Shown: piece by piece, positions 32,627 to 42,176 of the stretch
How positions within the stretch are numbered: position 1 is the stretch's first letter
Layout of the letters: each line of letters begins with the position of its first letter
DNA from: an uncultured Anaerolineae bacterium
GTDB taxonomy: Bacteria; Chloroflexota; Anaerolineae; Aggregatilineales; Phototrophicaceae
DNA: 64,000 bases
Direction: 5' to 3'
NCBI GenBank assembly: GCA_937995825.1
Contig: CALKJO010000013.1
Location: 17,589-81,588, forward strand
Made by a program: the position numbers and the translations under genes
Notes under the pieces: generated by a model
The model's input: the letters and a program-made list of their open reading frames with translations, nothing else
Told to the model about the DNA's origin: nothing
Database searches by the model: none

Positions 32627-35600
32627 ATGAGCTTGATCCCGCCCGCCCCACAGACCGGGCAGACGCCGCCCGATCTCAACGATCCCGCGCTGCACGACCT
32701 GCTGTGCCTGCCACACCCCGACGATCAACGCGACCTTTTCGCCACCGATCCAGACCCGCTGGTGCGCACCCTCGGTCAGCTTGCGCTGCGCCGCGCCCAA
32801 TCCGCCGCCGCGCCGGGTGATCTGCTCGCGCTGGCGGATGTCTGCATCCGCATGGCGCAAACGCCTGACGGTCGGCTGCGCGTCTTTTACATCGGTAAGG
32901 CGCTGATGGCGTTGAGCCGCGCCGCCGCCGCTGCCACAGCGCACAGCCTGCCCAAAGAGACCGAAGCCGCCCGCCGCACCGCCGACGCCTTTATCGGCTG
33001 GCTGATCGCCGCCGCGCTTACCGTCCCAACACGCCGGAATATCGCCGCCGCGCTGTGGGCGGTCTCCGCATACGATGATGCGCTGGCTGTTCTCCCATCG
33101 CCGCTCATGGCAGCCCGCAGCGACGCCCTCACGATGAATGATCTTTCCGATCTCGACGCGCTGCCGCTGGCAGCCAGCAGTTTCGAGAGCGAATCGACCG
33201 CCTACGGCGAGTTCAACCTACGTCCTGACGGCGACGGCGAACTGCGCCGCAGCACGCTCCTGCGGCAGCGCTTTTTCAGCCAACACGGCGCGCAGATCAT
33301 CGCCGCCTATCTTCCGGAGCGAACGCTCGATCAGGCGGTCAGCGATCTGCTGGCGCGTTTCCACGCCTCGTCCACCGCGCTGGATACAGCGCTGCGCGCG
33401 CGCGACACCAAAGCCGAAACCGATGACGCCCTCGGCTCATCATCGGTTGAGCTGACCGTGTCTGCCACCATCGACGCCAGCTTTGAGTCGATCAGCGAAG
33501 CCAACCTCGCCAGCATCGAGCAGTCCAACGTCAGCGCCGAGGATGAACAGGAGATGCTCAGCGAAACCCGCCTTGAAGTCGGCATTCCCGAATGGTCAGC
33601 GCCGCCCGTCGAGTCGGACTCGCAGGTCGGCGAAATCGAGGATGATGCCGAACGCAGCTCGGCGCGCCGCCTGCCGCCGCCGACTCTGCCCTCAATGCCA
33701 TCCAACGCCGCCGACAGCGTCAGCGCCGATCCCGCCGCTGATGATCTCAGCGATGAATTCGCCGTCGGGGCGCTGCTCGACGGGCGCTATGAGGTCATCA
33801 ATGTCCGCAAGGGCGGGATGGGCGTCGTCTACCTATGCTATGACCACCAGCGGCGCGAACCCGTCGCCATTAAGAGCTTCCAGAGCCGCTTCTTCAACAA
33901 CCCCCGCGCTCAGGCGCGTTTCAAACGCGAAGCCGAGACCTGGATTCTGATGGACAAGCACCGCCATGTCGTCCATGCGCGGCTGGTGCAGCTCTTTGAG
34001 GGAAGACCGCATCTGATCCTGGAGCATGTCAGCGGACCCGAAGGTCTGGAAGCCGACCTGCGGAGCTGGATCGAGCGCGGTCGCCTGACGCTGCCGCTGG
34101 CGGTCAAGTTCGCGCTGCACATCGCCTTAGGGATGCAGCACGCGGCGCAGAAAGTCCCTGGATTGGTGCATCGCGATCTCAAGCCCGCCAATATCCTGGT
34201 CACCCACGACGAGATCGCCAAAGTCACCGATTTTGGCTTGGTGCGCTCGGTCGAGGACGATCTGCCGCCGAATGCATCGCCCGGCGCGCAGGATACAGAC
34301 GATTCGCGCGGTGGATCATCGACCGAGGCGGATGAACGCCTGACACGCTTCGGCGCGCTGGTCGGGACGCTGCCGTATATGTCGCCGGAGCAGTGTCAGG
34401 CGCAGCCGGTCGATCAGCGCTCGGACATCTATGCCTTCGGCTGCCTGCTCTACGAAATGCTGACCGGCAGACAGGTCTTTCCCGTCCGCACGCGCGCAGC
34501 TTGGCTCTATGCGCACACCCATGAAACCCCGTCCTTCCCGCCGGATTTTGAAGCCAGACTGCCAGAGTCGATCCGCGCCTTAGTGCTGAAATGCCTGGAA
34601 AAGCAGCCCGATCAGCGCCCGGCAAACTGGGGCGCGATTGTCGAGACGCTGGCAGGAATTTATGCAGCTGAACTGGGTGAAGCGCCCGAGCTGGAGATCA
34701 GCGGGATCGAGCTGGAAGCCCGCGAACTGATGGACAAAGCCTACTCGCTGACCGAGCTGGGGCGCGCCGAGGAAGCCCTCGCCACCTATGACCGCGCCAT
34801 CGCCTTGCAGCCGAATTTCCCCTGGGCATGGGCGCGCAAGGGGCGCGCGCTGCGCATCCTCAACCGCTGCGCGGAGGCGCTCGCCTGCTATGACGAGGCG
34901 CTCCGCCTCGACCCGAACTATGCCTGGGCGCTCAAAGGCAGGGGCATGGCGCTGGAACGCATGGGCGATCTGGAAGGCGCGCTCGAAGCCCACCGCCGCG
35001 CCGCCGAGCTTGACCCGAACGATGTCTGGCACTGGCACAATCAGGGCGAAATCTACCAGAAAATGGGGCGCAGCGACGAGGCAGTTGCGATGCTCGAAGC
35101 GGCGCTGCGCGTTGATGAGCGCCATGCCAATTCGTGGGCGAAGCTCGGTCAGATTTACCGCCTCAAACGCCAGTATGACCAAGCGCTGGCGGCTTACGAG
35201 CGCGCCATCGCCCTCGACCGCCGCTACGCCTGGGCGCACAACGGCTACGGGCTGACGCTCAAGGCGCAGGGCGAGTATGACAAGGCGCTGCTCAGCTTCC
35301 GCCGCGCCGCCCGCTATGAGCCGCGCGTTGTCTGGCATTGGTACAACGTCACCGAGATGCTGGTTGAACTCGGTCAGTATGAGGAGGCGCTGCCAACCGC
35401 GCGCGAAGCCGTCCGCCTCAACCCCGATCACGTGCAGGCATGGGCGAAGCTCGGTCAGGTGCTGCGTTACCTCAAACGCTATGAAGAAGCGCTGATCGCC
35501 TACGAGCGCGCTGTCACCCTTCAGCCCAGTTTCGCCTGGGCGCACAACGGCATAGGCATCATCCACGAGCAGATGGGGCGCTATGAAGATGCTTTAGCGT

Positions 35601-37027
35601 GCTATCAGCGCGCCGCTCAGCATGACAGCCAGGATGCCTCCCACTGGTACAATCAGGGCAACGCGCTGGCGCTGCTCGGACGCATGGCGGACGCAGTGCC
35701 GCTTTTGGAGCGCGCCATCGAACTCAAGCCGGATTTCTCCCGCGCCTGGGCAAGGCTGGGCGGCGCGCTGCGCCATCTCGGTCGCCTTGAAGAGGCGGTC
35801 GCGGCGCTGCGCAGCGCCACCGACCGCGATCCAGCCAATGCCTGGGCGTGGATCGAACTCAGCAAGGCTCTGTCCGCGCTCGGTCGCGCCGCTGAAGCCG
35901 AGGATGCGCAGCGCCGCGCCGTTGAGAGCAAGCCCGATCACGCCATCTACCTGACGCAGCACGCCGACACGCTCTTCAATCGCGGCGAACTCCGCGAAGC
36001 GCTCGCCCTGCTCGATCAGGCGCTCAAGCTCGATGCGCGCAGCGCGCGCGCCTGGGCGCGCCGAGGACAAGTCCTGCGCCGCCTCGACCGCAACCTCGAC
36101 GCGCTGCGCAGCTATGAGCGCGCCCTCGAACTCGATCCGCGCTATGCCTGGGCATGGGCGGGGCGCGCCATGGCGGAGCTAGAACTCAAGCTGGTCGATG
36201 AGGCGCTCGACTCTTTCCGGCGCGCCATCGACCTTGACCCCGACGACATGTGGTATCGCTACACCCTCGGCGACACCCTGATCGCCCTCAACCGCTTCCA
36301 GGAAGCCGCGCAGGTGCTTGCCGCTGCTGCTCAGATCGACCCGACTCACGCCGATGTCTGGGCAAAGCTCGGTCAGGCGTACCGCCGTCTGCGCCGCTTC
36401 GACGATGCCCTCTACGCCTATGATCAGTCGCTCACCCTGAGAGCCGATCACGCCTGGGCATGGCACGGGCGCGGCATGGCGCTTGAAGCGCTCAACCGCC
36501 GCAAGGAAGCGCTCGACAGCTACCACCGCGCGATCCAACTCGACCAGAGCGTCATCTGGTATTACACCAACCTGGTCGATCTGCTCTTGGCAGAGCAGCA
36601 GTATGAAGAAGCGCTGCGCGTCATCGATGGCGCGCTGCGCGCCCTGCCAGACAACCCCATCGCTTGGGCGCGGCATGGGCAGGTGCTGCGGCGCGTGGGC
36701 GCGTATGACGGCGCGCTTGCCAGCTATCGCAAGGCGCTCGCCCTCGACCCCACCTATGCCTGGGCGTGGAACGGCTTAGGCATGGCGTGCGCCGCCCTCG
36801 GTCAATGGCAGGATGCCCTTGAAGCCTATCGCCAAGCCGTCCGCTTCAACCCCAACGATCCTTGGTTCTGGCATAACTTCGGCGATGCGCTGCTGGTGGT
36901 GGGCGACCGCAAAAGCGCCGCCGCCATGTTCGAGCAGGCGCTGGCGCTCGATTCCAGTCATGAAGCCGCGATGAGGAAGCTGCGCACCATTCAGGACGAG
37001 CTGAGCGCGTCTGACAGCGAGGATTGA
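32627..37027 (+). CDS. cytoplasmic Ser/Thr protein kinase with about 22 TPR repeats
   Basis: A 1466-residue protein starting at ATG 32627 (AAAGG site). Residues 1-270 are a helical region without known motif, and 270-385 an acidic Ser-rich linker. A Hanks-type kinase domain spans about 388-680, with the glycine loop RKGGMGVV, Lys416 in VAIKSF, catalytic HRDLKPAN (Asp517), DFG Asp535 and GTLPYMSPEQ, so it looks active. From about 696 to the end run some 22 TPR units of 34 residues (AEEALATYDRAIALQPNFPW type, with a repeated YAWAW signature). There is no membrane helix, unlike PknB-type receptors. It is probably cotranscribed with the ClpC-like gene. A role in phosphorylation-controlled protein quality control is my inference; targets are unknown. 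Confidence 0.92.
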   Translation: MSLIPPAPQTGQTPPDLNDPALHDLLCLPHPDDQRDLFATDPDPLVRTLGQLALRRAQSAAAPGDLLALADVCIRMAQTPDGRLRVFYIGKALMALSRAAAAATAHSLPKETEAARRTADAFIGWLIAAALTVPTRRNIAAALWAVSAYDDALAVLPSPLMAARSDALTMNDLSDLDALPLAASSFESESTAYGEFNLRPDGDGELRRSTLLRQRFFSQHGAQIIAAYLPERTLDQAVSDLLARFHASSTALDTALRARDTKAETDDALGSSSVELTVSATIDASFESISEANLASIEQSNVSAEDEQEMLSETRLEVGIPEWSAPPVESDSQVGEIEDDAERSSARRLPPPTLPSMPSNAADSVSADPAADDLSDEFAVGALLDGRYEVINVRKGGMGVVYLCYDHQRREPVAIKSFQSRFFNNPRAQARFKREAETWILMDKHRHVVHARLVQLFEGRPHLILEHVSGPEGLEADLRSWIERGRLTLPLAVKFALHIALGMQHAAQKVPGLVHRDLKPANILVTHDEIAKVTDFGLVRSVEDDLPPNASPGAQDTDDSRGGSSTEADERLTRFGALVGTLPYMSPEQCQAQPVDQRSDIYAFGCLLYEMLTGRQVFPVRTRAAWLYAHTHETPSFPPDFEARLPESIRALVLKCLEKQPDQRPANWGAIVETLAGIYAAELGEAPELEISGIELEARELMDKAYSLTELGRAEEALATYDRAIALQPNFPWAWARKGRALRILNRCAEALACYDEALRLDPNYAWALKGRGMALERMGDLEGALEAHRRAAELDPNDVWHWHNQGEIYQKMGRSDEAVAMLEAALRVDERHANSWAKLGQIYRLKRQYDQALAAYERAIALDRRYAWAHNGYGLTLKAQGEYDKALLSFRRAARYEPRVVWHWYNVTEMLVELGQYEEALPTAREAVRLNPDHVQAWAKLGQVLRYLKRYEEALIAYERAVTLQPSFAWAHNGIGIIHEQMGRYEDALACYQRAAQHDSQDASHWYNQGNALALLGRMADAVPLLERAIELKPDFSRAWARLGGALRHLGRLEEAVAALRSATDRDPANAWAWIELSKALSALGRAAEAEDAQRRAVESKPDHAIYLTQHADTLFNRGELREALALLDQALKLDARSARAWARRGQVLRRLDRNLDALRSYERALELDPRYAWAWAGRAMAELELKLVDEALDSFRRAIDLDPDDMWYRYTLGDTLIALNRFQEAAQVLAAAAQIDPTHADVWAKLGQAYRRLRRFDDALYAYDQSLTLRADHAWAWHGRGMALEALNRRKEALDSYHRAIQLDQSVIWYYTNLVDLLLAEQQYEEALRVIDGALRALPDNPIAWARHGQVLRRVGAYDGALASYRKALALDPTYAWAWNGLGMACAALGQWQDALEAYRQAVRFNPNDPWFWHNFGDALLVVGDRKSAAAMFEQALALDSSHEAAMRKLRTIQDELSASDSED

Positions 37028-37247
37028 ACGCGATCACCCGCGAATGAGTATATTAAGTGGTTGATTGCTGCGCCGGATCGCGCTCTTCAGACCGAGACAA
37101 TGGTCATTGGCATGGTGGACAACTGGCGAAAAACTCAATTGTAGACAGACCGCGCCGATTCAGGTACAGTTATGGAAATTTTCATCCGGCGTTCACCGGA
37201 TGGTCAAATTTCACCAAAATAGGTTTCACTTTGAGGAGGATAGCAAG

Positions 37248-38921
37248 ATGAACTTGGCACGTATTGTCGGCGTAATCCTCGCATTGATGCTGACGCTGAG
37301 CGCCTTCGGCATCGCCAGCGCGCAGGACACCACCATTATCATCGGCTGGGAGCAGGAGCCGCCGCTGCTGCGCCCTCGCAGCAGCCTGACCTTCGCCTCG
37401 CTAATGGGCGGCTTCTTCCACCGCGATCTGTGGGACTGGAACGGGCAACTTGAAATCTTCCCGGTCATGGTCGAATCGGTCCCGACCTTTGAAAATGGGC
37501 TGGCGCGCACGCTTGCAAACGGCGCGACACAGGTCGATATCGTCCTTAAAGAGGGGATCCTCTGGAGCGACGGCGCGCCGATCACCAGCGCCGACCTCGA
37601 ATTCACCCACATGATCATGATGAACCCCGCCACCCTGACCGCCGGGCGCGGCTCGTATCCCGACATCGTCGAGAGCGGCGAGGTCATCGATGAGCGCACC
37701 TTCCGCCTGACCTACAACGCCCCCGCGCCGGATTACCTGGTCGCCGATTACCTCAGCGCCAACATCCCGATCCTGCCGGCGCACGTCTTCGGACCGATCC
37801 TCGAAGCCAGCGGCAACCTCGATGATGCCCCGCAGTGGCGCGGCATCGACTACGTCGGCTACGGTCCGTATGTCCTGACGGAGTGGGCGGTCGGTCAGCA
37901 GGTCGTCATGGACAAGAACCCCAATTGGGATGGTCAGGAACCGGCAATTGACCGCGTCATCCTGCGCTTCATCACCGACACTGCGCAGATGACCAACGCC
38001 TTCGCCAACGGCGAGATCGATCTGGCGTTCAACTTCCAGGACAGCCTGGTTCCGCAGTACAGCGCCGTCCCGGGCGCGGAGGTCTTCCAGACTCCCGGCG
38101 TGTACGGCGATGCGGTCTGGATCAACATGGGCAACGGCGGACACCCCGCGCTGACCGATGTCCGTGTCCGTGAAGCGATTGCCCATGCAATGGATCGCGA
38201 GACGATGGCGCAGCAGTTGGTCGGTCCGGGCGTGCAGATGGCGCTCTCTTGGTTCTCCAGCGCCTTTTTGCCTGAGGATCACCCGTTCCGCGAATATAAT
38301 CCGGAGCGCGCCGCTCAACTGCTCGACGAAGCGGGCTGGATCGACACCAACGGCAACGGCATCCGCGACAAGGACGGTGTGGAGATGATCCTGCGCTTCT
38401 TCACCACCACGCGTCAGGTGCGCATGGATTATCAGGTCGTCATTCAGGAACAGCTGCGCGCCGTCGGCATCGGCACGCAGCTCTTCCCTGTCCCGGCAAC
38501 CATCCTGTTCGCCGACTACCTGGAGCGCGGCATCCTCGATACCGGCGATTTCGACCTGGCGATCTTTGCGCTGAGCAGCAACCCGCTCTCACCGTATTCG
38601 GGCGACACGCTCGAATGGTTCGGCTGCGACGGCATCCCCACCCCCGAAGACCCGGCGGGCAGCAACGGCTGGGGCTTCTGCAACCCGCGCTTCGATGAGC
38701 TGAACGGCATGGTGGCGGTTGAAGTCGATCCCGTCCGCCGTCTGGAGCTGGCGCGGGAGCAGTTCCAACTGTTCTATGAAGGCGCATTCTGGCACGGTCT
38801 CTACCTGCGCCCGACCTGGTACGCGCTGGCTCCGGGCTGGGAACTCGAGCCGGTCAAGGGCGTCGGCACGCTGGCTGCCAACTGGTTCAACAACATCGAA
38901 TTCTGGGCGCCGAGCATGTAA
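37248..38921 (+). CDS. peptide/nickel ABC transporter substrate-binding protein
   Basis: Exported solute-binding protein of family 5 (OppA/DppA), 557 residues from ATG 37248, chosen for the strong GAGGAGGATAG site and a signal peptide (MNLARIVGVILALMLTLSAF, cleavage after ASA). No lipobox cysteine is seen. Family features are GAPITSADLEFTHMIM, GYGPYVLTEWAVGQQVVMDK, DVRVREAIAHAMDRE and YNPERAAQLLDEAGW. It heads an operon with two permeases, separated from them by a hairpin, which usually lets the binding protein be made in excess. Confidence 0.92.
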   Translation: MNLARIVGVILALMLTLSAFGIASAQDTTIIIGWEQEPPLLRPRSSLTFASLMGGFFHRDLWDWNGQLEIFPVMVESVPTFENGLARTLANGATQVDIVLKEGILWSDGAPITSADLEFTHMIMMNPATLTAGRGSYPDIVESGEVIDERTFRLTYNAPAPDYLVADYLSANIPILPAHVFGPILEASGNLDDAPQWRGIDYVGYGPYVLTEWAVGQQVVMDKNPNWDGQEPAIDRVILRFITDTAQMTNAFANGEIDLAFNFQDSLVPQYSAVPGAEVFQTPGVYGDAVWINMGNGGHPALTDVRVREAIAHAMDRETMAQQLVGPGVQMALSWFSSAFLPEDHPFREYNPERAAQLLDEAGWIDTNGNGIRDKDGVEMILRFFTTTRQVRMDYQVVIQEQLRAVGIGTQLFPVPATILFADYLERGILDTGDFDLAIFALSSNPLSPYSGDTLEWFGCDGIPTPEDPAGSNGWGFCNPRFDELNGMVAVEVDPVRRLELAREQFQLFYEGAFWHGLYLRPTWYALAPGWELEPVKGVGTLAANWFNNIEFWAPSM

Positions 38922-38935
38922 TTCAGGCCTCCTCT

Positions 38936-38967
38936 GTCGGAGGCGGGGAGACAAGCCCGCCTCCGAC
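38936..38967 (+). terminator. intercistronic hairpin behind the binding-protein gene
   Basis: GTCGGAGGCGGG and CCCGCCTCCGAC form a perfect 12-bp stem with an 8-nt loop between the binding-protein stop and the first permease. It has no U-run; probably a partial terminator or mRNA-stabilising element. Confidence 0.65.
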
Positions 38968-39011
38968 GGTGTTCACCGTCCGCAGCCCCACCCAGTCATC
39001 AGGACATCCCG

Positions 39012-40031
39012 ATGGGACCCTATCTCCTCCGCCGACTGCTTCAAGCGATCCCGCTGCTGGCGATCATTGCGGTGCTGGTTTTCTTTCTGATTCAGGCGTC
39101 TGGCGATCCCCTCGCGGAGGAAGCCGCTAACCCTCGCTTCACCCAAGCGGACATCGCCCTGATGCGCGCGCGCCTCGGTCTCAATGAGCCGCTCTTTCCT
39201 CATCGCTTCATCACCTGGCTGATCGGCGATGACTGGCGGCTGCGCGACTACACCGGCGACGGCGTCCTTGACGGCTACGGCTCGCAGCGCGGGATTTTGC
39301 GCGGCGACTTCGGCGAGTCCTACCGCTTCAAGCAGCCGGTCGGCGATCTGGTTGCGCTCCGCCTGCCGAACACGATTTTGCTAGGATCGAGCGCCTACAT
39401 TGTCACCATTGTTTTTTCTCTGATCGTTGGGATTTACGCCTCTTTACGACCGTATACGCTGGCGGACAACGCCCTGACCGGCTTTTCGTTCTTCACCTTC
39501 TCAATGCCGATCTTTCTGATCGCGTTGCTGCTGGTGCAGATTTTCGCTGTCGGCTTGGGCTGGCTGCCGGTGCAGGGGATGTGTCCGGCGCGCGGCGAAT
39601 GCACCACTGTTGAGCGCGCCCGCCACATGATTCTGCCGATCATGAGCCTGTCGCTGATCAGCATTGCCAGCTATTCCCGCTATATCCGCACGGCGATGCT
39701 CGAAACCATCAACTCCGATTATGTCCGCACTGCCCGCGCCAAAGGCTTAGGCGAGCGCCGTGTGGTCAGCCTCCATGCCCTGAAAAATGCCTCGCTGCCG
39801 CTGGTGACGCTGATCGGGCTGGATGTCCCGCTGATCTTGTCCGGCGCAGTCGTGACCGAGACGATCTTCGGCTGGAATGGGATGGGCAAGCTCTTCATCG
39901 ACAGCCTGACCTTCAACGACTCGCCGGTGATCGTCTTTTTCGTCCTGCTGGTAGCGACGGCGGTCGTGGTGTTTCAGCTCATCACCGACATCATCTACGG
40001 CTGGCTCGATCCGCGCGTCCGCATTCAGTAG
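39012..40031 (+). CDS. oppB: peptide/nickel ABC permease (OppB/DppB)
   Basis: A 339-residue inner-membrane permease. It has the N-terminal helix LLRRLLQAIPLLAIIAVLVF, the conserved periplasmic entry (GDFGESYRFKQPVGDLVALRLPNT region), and the EAA-type loop MLETINSDYVRTARAKGLGE followed by LIGLDVPLILSGAVVTETIF. The segment of about 25 residues DDWRLRDYTGDGVLDGYGSQ looks like an EF-hand-type Asp-rich loop inside the first periplasmic domain, longer than in E. coli DppB. Second gene of the operon. Confidence 0.92.
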   Translation: MGPYLLRRLLQAIPLLAIIAVLVFFLIQASGDPLAEEAANPRFTQADIALMRARLGLNEPLFPHRFITWLIGDDWRLRDYTGDGVLDGYGSQRGILRGDFGESYRFKQPVGDLVALRLPNTILLGSSAYIVTIVFSLIVGIYASLRPYTLADNALTGFSFFTFSMPIFLIALLLVQIFAVGLGWLPVQGMCPARGECTTVERARHMILPIMSLSLISIASYSRYIRTAMLETINSDYVRTARAKGLGERRVVSLHALKNASLPLVTLIGLDVPLILSGAVVTETIFGWNGMGKLFIDSLTFNDSPVIVFFVLLVATAVVVFQLITDIIYGWLDPRVRIQ

Positions 40032-40043
40032 CGAGAGACTGCC

Positions 40044-41000
40044 ATGGCAAATTTAAGCGCCACCCAATCGGACAGCCGCGTTGTCCCACTTCAAGAAAAG
40101 TCGCGTAAGGCGGAATCGCTGCTGCGGCTGGCGCTGCGGCGTTTTTTACGCCACCGCGCCGCGGTCATCGGCTCGATCATGCTGCTGGCAATTGTGCTGT
40201 ATGTGACAGTCGGCACGCTGTTTGTCAGCGAAGCGGTCGCCAACCGCACCAACATCATGGGCAAATACGCCCCGCCGAGCGTCGCCAACCCGTTCGGGAC
40301 GGATGAGGTCGGGCGCGATGTCTTGGCGCGCACGATCTACGGCGGTCAGATTTCGCTGATGATCGCTACAGCCGCGATGCTGATCTCGATCTCACTGGGG
40401 ACGCTGGTCGGTTTGATCGCCGGCTATTTCGGCGGGCTGATCGACGCGGTGCTGATGCGCATCGTCGAGGCGCTGCTGGCGATCCCGGCACTGGTGCTGC
40501 TTTTGCTGCTGTCCAGACCGCTGGCGGGCAACACGACTGAAGTGATATTTCTCGGTCGACAGTTGAGCGCAACCGTGCTGGTGATCGTCGTCATCATCGG
40601 CTTGACAAGCTGGATGCGCCTGGCGCGCATCATCCGCGCGCAGGTTTTGTCGCTCAAAGAGCAGGAATTCGTCCAGGCGGCGCGGCTGCTGGGCGCGAGC
40701 GATGCCCGCGTCATCTTCGGTCACATCCTGCCCAACTGCGTCGCGCCGATTGTTGTGGCTGCCACGCTGGAAGTCGGGGCTGCGATCATCACCGAAGCCT
40801 ATCTGAGCTTTCTGGGCTTCGGCGTGATGCCGCCGACCGCGACCTGGGGCAATATCCTGACGCGCTCGCGCGACGTGCTGAATCAGTATCCCTGGATGTG
40901 GATCGCGCCCGGTGTGCTGATCGTCATGACGACGCTGGCGATCAACTTCATCGGCGATGGGCTGCGCGACGCGCTCGATCCACGCATGAAGAATATCTGA
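40044..41000 (+). CDS. oppC: peptide/nickel ABC permease (OppC/DppC)
   Basis: A 318-residue partner permease starting at ATG 40044. It has the cytoplasmic N-terminus typical of OppC, one helix (RAAVIGSIMLLAIVLYVTVG), NPFGTDEVGRDVLARTIYGG, the EAA loop LSLKEQEFVQAARLLGASDA and the ending WIAPGVLIVMTTLAINFIGD with GLRDALDPRM. It lies 12 nt behind oppB. The operon ends here without ATPase genes; oppD/oppF at 16.8 kb are the nearest candidates. Confidence 0.93.
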   Translation: MANLSATQSDSRVVPLQEKSRKAESLLRLALRRFLRHRAAVIGSIMLLAIVLYVTVGTLFVSEAVANRTNIMGKYAPPSVANPFGTDEVGRDVLARTIYGGQISLMIATAAMLISISLGTLVGLIAGYFGGLIDAVLMRIVEALLAIPALVLLLLLSRPLAGNTTEVIFLGRQLSATVLVIVVIIGLTSWMRLARIIRAQVLSLKEQEFVQAARLLGASDARVIFGHILPNCVAPIVVAATLEVGAAIITEAYLSFLGFGVMPPTATWGNILTRSRDVLNQYPWMWIAPGVLIVMTTLAINFIGDGLRDALDPRMKNI

Positions 41001-41017
41001 TCGTCCTGAGGAAAATC

Positions 41018-41045
41018 GAGCCGCTGCCCACACAGCCAGCGGCTC
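41018..41045 (+). terminator. hairpin terminator of the oppABC operon
   Basis: GAGCCGCTG and CAGCGGCTC form a perfect 9-bp stem with a 10-nt loop, 18 nt behind the oppC stop. GTTCACG follows, so the U-run is absent. Confidence 0.6.
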
Positions 41046-41111
41046 GTTCACGTAACCCACTTCCCGCTTTCCGGGTGCGCTCCAGCGACCGGGGCGGCGC
41101 CGCGCCCGCCC

Positions 41112-41990
41112 TCACGGCAGATCGTGCTCCAGATAGCGGACATATTCGTTGATGAAGCCACCCCGGTCGCTGGCGATCAGCACGCCCGCCAGCTTGCTGA
41201 TGACCAGCTCGCCAAAATGAGCGATGATCCGGCTGAACTGCTCGCGCATGACCATCATCACATCATCCCAGCAGACATTCGGCGGCAGGCTAGTCTCGCG
41301 CATCGATCGCCAGGTGCTGAGATACTCCATGACCGGCTCAACATGGCGAAAGACCAGCGCGCCGGGCAGATCGTGGCGCACGACCGCGTAAAAGTGGCGT
41401 CCGAGCAGAACGGCGCCATTTTCCAGCGTGAACGACGAACGTGGCACCGCCAGCGATCCGCTCTGGATTTTGCCGGGGCTGCTCAGCAGTGTGATCGCCC
41501 GCCGATAGCGCGCGTTCAGCTCATGCAGCGACTCGGCACTGTTGGTCGAGGCGATCAAGACGCCATCCGACTTCAAAACGCGCCGCGCCTCATCCAACAC
41601 CGACGCGATGTCGGCAATGTGATAGAGCATATGGTTCATCATCACCACATCAAACGACGAGTCGGTGAAAGGCAAATGCAGCGCATCGCCCGCGCCGATG
41701 CATGTGCCGCTGGCGGCGCGCCGTCCTGCATGGTTTTCCAGCATCCCCGGCTCGATGTCGATGCCGATATAATGCGTGCCAGGGAGCTGATCGCGGATCA
41801 CCGGATAATAGCTGCCATCGCCGCAGCCAATATCGAGGATGCGTTCATCGCCGCGCCAGACCAGGCGGCTCAGCACCCACTGCGGAAAATGCACCGCCGG
41901 GACGCTGTAATGCGCATGGATATCTTGGCGGATGCGCAGGTTCTTGTCATTGGCATACTGGCGGCGAAGCAGCATCGGATCGGCGTACAT
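41112..41990 (-). CDS. class I SAM-dependent methyltransferase
   Basis: A 292-residue Rossmann methyltransferase. The start is taken at ATG 41990 (MYADPMLLRRQYAND); an upstream ATG at 42074 adds 28 residues without family features. Motif I ILDIGCGDGSYYPVI, acidic loop YIGIDIEPGM, GDALHLPF, and motif IV FDVVMMNHMLYHI with EARRVLKSDGVLIAS are all present. This is the UbiE/SmtA-like Methyltransf_11 group; the substrate cannot be told. Its neighbours give no hint. Confidence 0.88.
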   Translation of the reverse strand: MYADPMLLRRQYANDKNLRIRQDIHAHYSVPAVHFPQWVLSRLVWRGDERILDIGCGDGSYYPVIRDQLPGTHYIGIDIEPGMLENHAGRRAASGTCIGAGDALHLPFTDSSFDVVMMNHMLYHIADIASVLDEARRVLKSDGVLIASTNSAESLHELNARYRRAITLLSSPGKIQSGSLAVPRSSFTLENGAVLLGRHFYAVVRHDLPGALVFRHVEPVMEYLSTWRSMRETSLPPNVCWDDVMMVMREQFSRIIAHFGELVISKLAGVLIASDRGGFINEYVRYLEHDLP

Positions 41991-42176
41991 ATGGCTCACA
42001 TCGGCTAAAATCGACAAAGCTACTCCGATTATACCTTGAATTTGAGGATCGACGATGATTCGGGGATGCCTCAATTCAAACAGAGTAACCCTGTCGTGAC
42101 CACCAAAAGCTGGACATAAGGGTTCACCGATTGAACGATTTGTACATCTTTAAAACACTTTTCACATTGCAACAAC

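Noticed and set aside
34720..37027. Tandem DNA repeat array
   Set aside because: The periodic similarity of 102 bp is explained by the TPR protein repeats; the DNA copies are diverged.
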